A stretch of DNA of 13,032 nucleotides from Brachionus koreanus (Eukaryota > Rotifera > Eurotatoria > Ploima > Brachionidae): the NCBI GenBank assembly GCA_016987375.1, contig PJRA01000508.1:2585209-2598240 (forward strand), in the 5' to 3' direction. A program made the position numbers and the translations under genes. Positions 6,962-13,032 of the stretch are shown here, in pieces. The notes below the pieces were generated by a model that did no database searches, was not told the origin of the DNA, and saw only the letters and a list, made by a program, of their open reading frames with translations. How positions within the stretch are numbered: the first letter of the stretch is position 1; each line of letters opens with the position of its first letter.

Positions 6962-7876
6962 TTATTTTACAATATTTCCAGGAGGAAAATAATTAGCAAC
7001 AACGTAAACACAATCTTGATCATCAATTGCTTTTCCAAAGCCGACAAATTGCGTATTTTTCCACACCAATTGAGTAAAATGACCAATGTCAAGCTCTTTA
7101 GAAACTCTCATTCCAGTAGTAAAATTAAAATTTTTTATCTCCTCATACCATTTACTTGCCGCAATCGAAACTAAAAAAATACTTAAATAAAAAAATTTTT
7201 TTTTTCTGTAAATTCTACCTGAAAAACCGGGATATCCACACGCTTGAGCAATATTTTCACCATATGGACTTTCATAATTGTGAGCTAATTTCTTTTTTGA
7301 CGCCAAATATTCAGCCCATTTTTGAGCCTGAGCAGCAATTGTCTCATTATAGACAAGCTGGTCAACTTTATGTAGCTTTCGATAAAAATTATGCTGCCTT
7401 AAGCCCTCCTCAATTTCCAATTCTTCAATTTCCATAGATTTGTTTTTATTCGACTCTGAAATCAAAGCTTCCAAAGAAGCATCATCTGTCTCGCTTGAGT
7501 CCAAAAAATCCAGATTGGACTCGGCAAACGGCTCAATGAACTTTTCATAGGTGTCGTTTGCCCCAACATCTGATTTTATGCACACTAGCTTATTTGCCTC
7601 AACATTATCACAGTCAACCACTTTGATTATGAGGCTGAGTGAAATATTTAAATTTTGAGATATCAATTCACAAGTCTCATTTTCGTTGGTTATATAAAAT
7701 TGATCACATAGAAATATAGTGTTTGTGTTGACTGGCATTTTCGGAGTCTCATGGCATCCAACTATCTTTGCTGCTTTGTACAAGTGCATACATGCCTCCT
7801 CCTGTTTAGCATTGCTTTGGTCCAGTGAATGAATTAAACCAATGCAAATTATAAATAAAGATAATTTTTCAAACAT
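6962..7876 (-). CDS. Secreted CAP-superfamily protein with N-terminal LysM-like domain
   Basis: Two exons (7219-7876 and 6962-7170) encode 288 residues once a 48-bp intron is removed. Residues 1-23 are a signal peptide (hydrophobic LSLFIICIGLI, likely cleavage after SNA). Residues 57-99 look like a cysteine-bearing LysM module, with CDQFYITNENETC, LNISLSLI and DC-NV-LVCI in the family order; LysM binds chitin-type sugars. An acidic linker follows (about 100-157). The rest is a CAP/SCP domain: HNFYRKLH, KWAEYLA, GENIA, KWYEEIKNFNF, GHFTQLVWKNT and YVVANYFPPGN. The family's putative metal-site residues are present (His of HNFYR, Glu of GENI, Glu of WYEE, His of GHFTQ). The CAP2 motif has Ala where Cys is usual, as in GAPR-1/Golgi-type members, and there is no C-terminal cysteine-rich domain. 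The start has A at -3, and a TATA-like TATTTAAG lies about 60 bp upstream. It appears intact. Confidence 0.9.
   Translation of the reverse strand: MFEKLSLFIICIGLIHSLDQSNAKQEEACMHLYKAAKIVGCHETPKMPVNTNTIFLCDQFYITNENETCELISQNLNISLSLIIKVVDCDNVEANKLVCIKSDVGANDTYEKFIEPFAESNLDFLDSSETDDASLEALISESNKNKSMEIEELEIEEGLRQHNFYRKLHKVDQLVYNETIAAQAQKWAEYLASKKKLAHNYESPYGENIAQACGYPGFSGRIYRKKKFFYLSIFLVSIAASKWYEEIKNFNFTTGMRVSKELDIGHFTQLVWKNTQFVGFGKAIDDQDCVYVVANYFPPGNIVK
7171..7218 (-). other. 48-bp intron in the CAP gene
   Basis: On minus, exon 1 ends TTTTTCAG, followed by GTAGAATTTACAG, A/T-rich sequence and ATTTTTTTAG. Exon 2 resumes TTTCGATTGCGGC. The intron is phase 1 and its length is a multiple of three without an in-frame stop, so an ORF caller reads through it and inserts 16 lysine/phenylalanine-rich residues (about 220-235). 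Those residues interrupt the CAP domain exactly between GYPGFS and SIAASKWYEE, where family members have no insert. Confidence 0.85.
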
Positions 7877-8104
7877 TTTATTTCAAAAAACTTATCAACA
7901 CAAATGAACAAAAAAAACTAAAATTTTAAAAACTTAAATAGGCATTCATAAGAGTTTTGAATTTCTGTAATAATAGGCTAGTTTTTATCAAATTTTAACG
8001 TAAAACAATACTGGTAATATAGAATTTCAGGTCTTTATCTTTCTATAGGTTGTTGAGTTTCTAAATAGTAGCCTAATACCCTATCAACAACGAAAAAAAA
8101 TAGC

Positions 8105-8431
8105 TCACATTAAAATCTTTTGTTAAATAAAAACAAATATTAGAAAAAAATTAATTTTTTAATTAAATTTTAAAACTTACACAAGTCTTCTTTTTTTTAA
8201 TTTTTTTGGAACATTTGATACTGTTTCGCATTTTATTGCTCATGAGGACAATGATAGCCGCTGCCTCGAAAATATCATTTATTTTTTCGCCACTTTTAGA
8301 CGAGCATTCAAAAAAACCACGCGCTCTAATCCGAATAGCCATCACATCTCCATCTTGCGTACTCAGTGGTTTGATCACATTTTTTTTGACTCTACTCTCG
8401 CGGAATTCATCTCTCAAATCTTTTTTGTTGC
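8105..8431 (-). CDS. Rho-family small GTPase, last two exons only (5' part missing)
   Basis: Exon 8181-8431 encodes (G)NKKDLRDEFRES, whose NKKD is the G4 guanine-specificity motif. It continues with the basic Rho insert region, DGDVMAIRIRARGFFECSSK (ECSSK is the G5 motif), INDIFEAAAIIVL and a polybasic tail KKIKKKKTC. Spliced to 8105-8116 it gains Ile-Leu-Met and a TGA, giving the CAAX prenylation box CILM. In the family this lipidated tail holds the GTPase, a switch for actin and polarity, on membranes. The exon begins after a TTTTAAG acceptor in phase 1, so one base of the Gly codon must come from an upstream exon. No G1-G3 coding (GDGAVGKT, DTAGQE) was found on minus up to 13032. The gene is either a terminal duplicate (pseudogene) or has a very long upstream intron now filled with transposons. 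Confidence 0.82.
8117..8180 (-). other. 64-bp intron before the CAAX micro-exon
   Basis: On minus the exon ends AAGACTTGT and is followed by a consensus donor GTAAGT, an AT-rich body and a TTTAACAAAAG acceptor, then ATT TTA ATG TGA. The intron is phase 0. Reading through it would end the protein in VSFKI with no CAAX box. Splicing gives CILM, which is strong support for the intron. Confidence 0.8.
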
Positions 8432-9380
8432 CTTAAAATATTAATTTAAAAGAATTGTTTTTTTTTTTTACTGATAAATAAATGCCAAACTGAACCTGAA
8501 TAAAAAAATTTTAAGATTTTGTTAAAATATTTATTTTTTAATTGATGAAAGGCATTCAAAGTTTATTTTAATATTAGCAAATTTAATTTTGTTTTTAAAT
8601 TGATTGTGTAGCTAAACGCCACTCGAGGCTTTCAAAATACAATTGAAAAAAAACTTATAGAAAAATATTTTCCAAAAATTAAGATTAACTGATTTAAATA
8701 AAATTTGATCTATTCTTCCAGCAACTACACAATATTGCATTGAAATTAAAAAAAAAAAAATATTTTGCATTTTTTTAAAAGTCAAACATTTTAACTTAAA
8801 AATCACCAAGAAAATTTCTCATGTAAAATTTTATTTTATTCAAATAAAAAAATAAATTTAATAAATTAAATTTAATAAAACTAAATTTAATCTTTTTTGT
8901 TAATAAAAATGAATTTTTTGAATAAATAATTTTAAAATGAAATAATAAATTGAAAAAGTATTTTCGTAAAGAAAAATCCAAACCTTGTGAATTCAAAATT
9001 TACGTATATTTAGCAAATGGCAACAGAAAGATCACATTGGGATTAGTTTTGTATGATTAATTGATAATATTTAAGCTAATAAGCTAATACATGAGCAAAC
9101 ATACGGTAAAACAAAAATGATATCCAAGTCAGAGTTTAAGTTCAAATTATTAAGTCAGTATTTTTCTTTATAATTTTTCTCATTTCTCACTCTCATAAAA
9201 AAAAAAACATATGTATAAAAAAAAGACATGTTTTTAAACTTGAAGTACTTGTAGAAAATATTAAACCTCATCTTAGAAAACTTTCTCCAAATAACTTAGA
9301 AATATTAAAAAAGATAAAGTTTGATTTGGTGACACTAAAATTCTATAAACAAATTTCATAAATAGAAAAAAAAATTTAAT
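8432..9380. other. AT-rich region with no supported gene
   Basis: This lies upstream of the Rho exons on their strand. I searched it for the missing Rho N-terminal exons. Short minus-strand strings such as VWHLFI next to a GTAAAA donor (about 8470) and MQYCVVAG (about 8740) are faintly reminiscent but far too weak to call. The rest is A/T-rich with shadow ORFs only. Confidence 0.5.
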
Positions 9381-9384
9381 TTAA

Positions 9385-9622
9385 CACTCAAAGGCCGGAG
9401 GGGTCTTTAAGTGTTATTGAACTCCTTTTGTTACTTCATTTATTTGTTTTTTATTCAACAAATTTAATCATTATTCACATTTTTTTTCAATCATATCCTA
9501 AATCAAAAATATTATGAAAAAATTTTATAATTTTTATTAAAAAATAATTTTATTTTCATTGAAAAAAAGGAAAAAAAACGAATCATATAAAATGAGTCGA
9601 AAATCTTTCCGGCCTTTGAGTG
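9385..9622. mobile_element. TTAA-flanked MITE, piggyBac type
   Basis: A 238-bp element begins CACTCAAAGGCCGGA and ends with the exact reverse complement TCCGGCCTTTGAGTG (15-bp perfect terminal inverted repeats). Both ends abut TTAA (9381-9384 and 9623-9626). A TTAA target duplication is the hallmark of piggyBac elements, and CACT termini occur in some members of that superfamily. The interior is A/T-rich and non-coding, so it is a non-autonomous copy mobilised in trans. The left end alone can also fold, since AACACT-C-AAAG is matched by CTTT-A-AGTGTT at 9406-9416 around a GC-rich loop. Confidence 0.85.
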
Positions 9623-9626
9623 TTAA

Positions 9627-10225
9627 TTAAAATATATGAAATTTAAAGAAATTATTTACTTAACGACTCTCAAATTCATTGCACTGAAATTTTGTTTTTT
9701 GAAAGAAATTTGCCAAAAAAAATCAAAGTGTAGAACTTTAAAAGTTGTTTTAGCTATTATTTATTCTAAATTTTCTAATAGATATTTTTACGTTCTTTTT
9801 TAAAAAATATCATCAAATTCTTAATGTATCAAAAAAGTTGTGAAAGTGTTTTTAGAAGTTTTATGTTGTTATTTATTAAAATTCAGGTAAGCAGAATTAA
9901 ATATATAGAAAAGAAAAGACGGATGTCGGTTATACTGCTGTAGATTGATACAGACAATCAAATAAATAAATAAAATTACTTTTCTATTAAAACAAATATT
10001 TTCTATTAGAAGAAATAAACTGTGAATATTTGTAAAGATTGTGAAATCAAAGGAGCTTAAATAGTTTTTCAAAAGCAATATAGTGCAACATTCATAGTTG
10101 CATCAATTGTTAAAGTCTGTTAATAATCTGCAAATCTCTGCAAAATGCCCTACAGCCAAATTTGTCCAAATTTAAATTATGCTAAATTTGCAGAGTATAT
10201 GAATGTTGATATTAAAATATAAAAA
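9627..10225. other. AT-rich region with a possible short LINE 3' tail
   Basis: No coding frame is supported. At 9921-9975 a slightly GC-richer stretch (GATGTCGGTTATACTGCTGT followed by AGATTGATACAGACAATC) runs into AAATAAATAAATAAAAT. This recalls the UTR-plus-AATA-tail end of the LINE at 5702 and could be a very short 5'-truncated LINE tail on plus. No convincing target-site duplication was found. A 9-bp inverted pair CTCTGCAAA / TTTGCAGAG lies near 10135-10196. Confidence 0.35.
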
Positions 10226-10289
10226 TTTTCTACATCTCGTTCTGTTATATTGGATTCATTATAAACTTATTCAAAATGTTGAAGAATTC

Positions 10290-10454
10290 TTTGTTCCATT
10301 GCTTTTTGAGTTTTTTAATAAATGCTTAATAGCAAGAAAAATACCTAATGAGATGAAACTTGGTAAAATCTCTTATCTAAAAATAAACATGATAAATCAG
10401 ATATGGCAAGTTTTTTTTTGAAAAAGAAGAGGATAAAAAAAATTGAATAAAAAA
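10290..10454 (+). repeat. Inverted duplication, left arm (165 bp)
   Basis: This arm and the reverse complement of 10682-10846 differ at only three of 165 positions (about 98% identity). It carries the LINE finger coding (FFNKCLIARKIPNEMKLGKI) plus 34 bp of A-rich non-LINE sequence at its right end. Confidence 0.95.
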
Positions 10455-10681
10455 AGGATTTGTTTATAAAAAATCAAAAAAAGAATAAATTCAATATTCA
10501 TTATTTTAGAATATTCAACCATTTGAATGATTTCCTGATTATCTTTTATAAAATATTGAAATATATTATACCCATTTTAATTATTTTTTGGGAACAAATT
10601 TTAGGACTAAAATCGAAAAGATTTTTTTAAAATATTTAAGCGATAAGGGTTTAATGTAATAGCTAAATGTAGTTGAATGGC

Positions 10682-10846
10682 TTTTTTATTCAATTTTTTT
10701 TATCCTCTTCTTATTCAAAAAAAAACTTGCCATATCTGATTTATCATGTTTATTTTTAGATAAGAGATTTTACCAAGTTTCATCTCATTAGGTATTTTTC
10801 TTGCTATTAAGCATTTATTAAAAAACTCATAAAGCAATTGAACAAA
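10682..10846 (-). repeat. Inverted duplication, right arm (165 bp)
   Basis: Reverse-complement copy of 10290-10454, separated from it by a 227-bp unique spacer. The next plus-strand base resumes the original LINE with KICEKLLAK, so the arm and spacer sit as an insertion inside the older element. Confidence 0.95.
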
Positions 10847-12089
10847 AAATATGTGAAAAGCTTTTAGCAAAACAGTAAGGTTTATATTTTGAGTCAAATT
10901 AGATGTTCTTTAATAGACATCATGGTTTTAGACCAAAATTTCTCAAGGAGCTTAAAATTAATGTTTTTATATAAATAAGAAAATTTGTTTACAATGTCTG
11001 AAATTATTTAAAAAGTTTTTTTTTGAAAACCTCGAATTAAAGAGAATGAAACTTTTTTTTCAAAAAGAAATGAATTAGCTTAAACCGTTGGTCTATTCCA
11101 GAAATTAATCTAAAATTTTGTAAAATCTAAAATAAAATCTTTAACTTTGACTTTAAGTAAACTAATATTTGAAATTTAAAAAACTCAAACTGGCCGTCCA
11201 TGTATCATTTGGCCAGCCAACATCGCGCAAATAATTTTTCTCTATGCCTCAGTTCAAACTGTTTTCAAAATAGATCTCAGAAAGCTAAAATAAGCAGTTA
11301 AATTTTCAAAATTGCAAAACTAATCTGTTTTAGGCCATCTTCTTTTTCTTATTTTTTTGAATGATTTGCCATTCTTCTTAATTGTTATGTCAAAATGTTT
11401 GCAGATAATTAAACATTTACACTAGAAATCCGAAGGGTATTTAGACCCCTTTTCAAAAAATTTAAACTTAAATATTTTTTAATAGAAATAAAATTTTATA
11501 AAATAGTTTTTAAAAGCATGAAGCATGTCTTTAATTCTCAATTAAAATTTTAATTAATTCTCAGAAAAAATTATGAAACTAATTTTGAAATTTTCATTTA
11601 TAATCAACTGGGCTTTCTAATATTAAGCATCAATTATAAGTATCTTGAAGTGGTTTTTATTGTTAAGTTTAAATTTTGCAGCAAAAAATTTAAAAGAATT
11701 GTTTAATTTTAAAAAAATAGATGTAAATGATTTAAGAATTTCATCATTTTTCCAAATAAGTTATCTTTGGTCCCAGAAAAATCAAAATACGCGGAGAAGA
11801 TTTACTGGTTGTTAGAGAAGTTTGTTTATTAAAATTTATAATTGATCAAGATCTTAATTTTTCTAAGCTTACATGTAATTTATCGATCAAAGGTAATAGG
11901 AAACTTTTTTCATCAAAAGAATTTTCTATCTTGCAAATTCTGTAAAATTCCAATTTTTTAAGATCTTTATCCTCCCCTGTTTTGATTATTGCTCTTCTCT
12001 TTAATATTATTTTTCAAAGAAAATTATCTTAAAATTAGCAAAAAGTTATTATTAATCTATCAAAAACTCTTAAATTTAAAATTTGAATC

Positions 12090-12599
12090 AAATAGCTTTA
12101 ATGAAATTAACAATTTTTAAGAAAAAAATGATCTTTATGGTGTCCTAGATCACATGATCTCAATCCAATTTAAAATTTATGGGCATATATTGACCACAAA
12201 TTGCTCAATTATAGGATAACTTCAGTCGAACATTTAAAGAAATTTCTCTATGAAGAATGGTTATAAATTACGAATCAGTAACAATTTGATATCTTGAATG
12301 AAAAAACGGGTCGACGTCTGCATAAAAGCAAAAGGGGGTCATTTTAGAGCTTAAAATGATATTGATTCTAACTTTTTGTGTCATATTTTTGTTTTGTTAA
12401 ATAACAATAGTAATTGTTGTTTTAATTTTTTTTGGGATTTTTTTCTGCTTTGCCTTTTATTTGTATTTTTTTCTGATATTTGAATAAATAAAAAAAAAAT
12501 TTAGATTATTATTTTTTTGGATGACCGACAAATCGAAAATTAAGACAATCCGATGAAAAAAAAGTTTGATTCTAACTCTTTGTGACATAATGTACACTA
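12090..12599 (+). mobile_element. 3' end of a Tc1-type transposon with IR/DR terminal repeat
   Basis: The coding remnant reads LWCPRSHDLNPI, a TAA stop, NLWAYIDHKLLNYRITSVEH, LKKFLYEEWL, and later LNEKTGRRLHKSKRGS, matching the Tc1 transposase C-terminus (SPDLNPIENLW block). The stop at 12171-12173 replaces the catalytic Glu of NPIEN. After the ORF, TTGATTCTAACT(T/C)TTTGTG occurs at 12362 and again at 12566, 204 bp apart, as expected for the direct repeats inside a long IR/DR-type terminal repeat. The outer copy runs into CATAATGTACACTA. Its reverse complement TAGTGTACATTATG is one base from the usual CAGTG start of Tc1 elements, placing the 3' border at about 12599. The 5' half, including its terminal repeat and DNA-binding domain, is absent. 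Confidence 0.85.
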
Positions 12600-13032
12600 A
12601 AGCATTTAGAAAGGATGACTACTTTTTCTTTTAAATGATTTTTTTATAATAACTAACCCTCTAAGGCAAATTAAAATTTCATTTTTCAAAAATGATCAGA
12701 ACATTTCAAATGCGCAATTAATTTTCATCGCAGATTTTTGATATTTTATAACATTTCAAAGCTTCATTATTAGACTTTTGAAGAGATTATATGATTAAAT
12801 TCATTGAAAGTTAATTGCGCATCATTTCTGAAAAATGAAATTCGATCAAAAGTTTTACTTTGCACCCTCAAATTTAACAGAAAAATTTTATCAAAATAGC
12901 TCAAGAAATCTGAAAAATAATCAAAGGAGCCACAAAAGCTTGATTGAACTGACGGCTTTATCGAAAAAAAATTATAACATTTTTATTTTTTTAAGATTAA
13001 TAAATTGCTTTGTTGTTATAATCCTTATATAT
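12600..13032. other. AT-rich region with a foldback repeat
   Basis: No coding frame is supported on either strand. The only structure seen is the imperfect inverted repeat at 12665-12866, listed separately. Confidence 0.5.
12665..12866. repeat. Imperfect inverted (foldback) repeat, possible MITE
   Basis: Left arm 12665-12728 and right arm 12805-12866 are related as reverse complements. Both contain GCAAA(T/G)TAAAA, TTTCATTTTTCA(A/G)AAATGA and TGCGCAATTAA followed by (T/C)TTTCA, in that order. The left arm carries a 15-bp insertion before TGCGC and the right arm an extra segment near TTTGATCGAA. The loop is about 76 bp. No target duplication was identified. Confidence 0.7.

Larger units (their letters stand above)
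10226..12060 (+). pseudogene. Heavily decayed LINE reverse transcriptase with internal rearrangement
   Basis: Ordered RT landmarks appear on plus in shifting frames: the finger region LIQNVEEFFVPLLFEFFNKC, ARKIPNEMKLGKI (10290-10421), then after an interruption KICEKLLAK (about 10850), NRHHGFRPKF (about 10902-10931), SVLGHLLFLIFLNDLP (11324-11371), the catalytic box as MFADN instead of FADD (11395-11409), a FIIDQDLNFSK segment (about 11835-11870) and LPCFDYCSS (about 11970-12000). This is the order expected of a CR1/Jockey-like LINE. Many stops and frameshifts and the Asp-to-Asn change show it is dead. The interruption between 10421 and 10847 is an inverted duplication plus spacer. The 3' end is lost where Tc1 sequence begins. 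Confidence 0.85.

Noticed and set aside
7156..7437. Plus-strand 93-codon open frame
   Set aside because: It is the antisense shadow of the CAP gene and its intron, with no recognisable protein character.
8206..8436. Plus-strand 76-codon open frame
   Set aside because: Antisense of the conserved Rho exon; the minus-strand reading explains the base composition.
8590..8996. Minus-strand frames possibly holding missing Rho exons (MQYCVVAG near 8740, FESLEW near 8620, VWHLFI near 8470)
   Set aside because: Each resembles a Rho segment over only a few residues. They do not splice in a consistent phase and lack G1 and G3 motifs, so they are chance matches.
9869..10078. Minus-strand 69-codon hydrophobic open frame
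   Set aside because: AT-rich translation into Phe/Leu/Ile/Asn with no signal peptide logic or family motif; it crosses the possible LINE tail.
11195..11226. GC-richer TGGCCGTCC / TTGGCCAGCC segment, considered as coding or a palindrome
   Set aside because: It translates to nothing recognisable in any frame and the symmetry is partial; it is probably decayed LINE sequence.
11422..11455. CACTAGAAATCCGAAGGGTA with following GACCCC, as a second piggyBac-like terminus
   Set aside because: About 15 of 23 positions match the MITE end at 9385, but no TTAA abuts it and no opposite end was found within the LINE relic.

Overview
This looks like a piece of a small-bodied invertebrate nuclear genome. 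It is extremely AT-rich, genes are sparse, introns are very short (48 and 64 bp), the protein families are animal ones (CAP superfamily, Rho GTPase), and several animal-type transposon families are present (hAT, mariner, Tc1, LINEs). The style resembles a rotifer, but that is an inference; another compact AT-rich metazoan is possible. No rRNA, tRNA, CRISPR or prokaryotic operon structure was seen.

Layout. 1-1260: AT-rich, with one short GC-rich islet at 60-120. 1262-2040 (minus): the C-terminal dimerisation segment of a hAT transposase directly next to a decayed LINE reverse transcriptase that has lost its catalytic FADD segment. 2490-3133 (minus): a tandem pair of small, secreted, cysteine-rich protein genes with a shared CPGCC / CxCPxxC pattern. 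3650-4250: a short inverted LINE fragment flanked by GATCGT-type repeats. 4773-5714: a 5'-truncated LINE copy on plus, with 3' UTR, AATA tail and a 12-bp target-site duplication. 6281-6640: 3' part of a mariner transposase. 6962-7876 (minus): an apparently intact secreted protein that seems to join a LysM-like domain to a CAP domain, with one 48-bp intron. 8105-8431 (minus): the last two exons of a Rho-family GTPase, the final one adding only three residues that complete a CAAX box; no upstream exons were found. 9381-9626: a 238-bp TTAA-flanked MITE of piggyBac type. 10226-12060 (plus): a second, heavily mutated LINE RT broken by a 98% identical 165-bp inverted duplication. 12090-12599 (plus): the 3' end of a Tc1 element with IR/DR-type terminal repeats. 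12665-12866: an imperfect foldback repeat.

The likely working genes are the two cysteine-rich proteins and the LysM-CAP protein, all minus-strand and all secreted; no functional link between them is shown by the sequence. The Rho exons are well conserved but orphaned here. Most of the rest is transposon relics and AT-rich filler. I found no convincing new multi-gene system; the most interesting items are the cysteine-rich pair, the LysM-CAP fusion, the orphan Rho exons and the inverted duplication inside the LINE.
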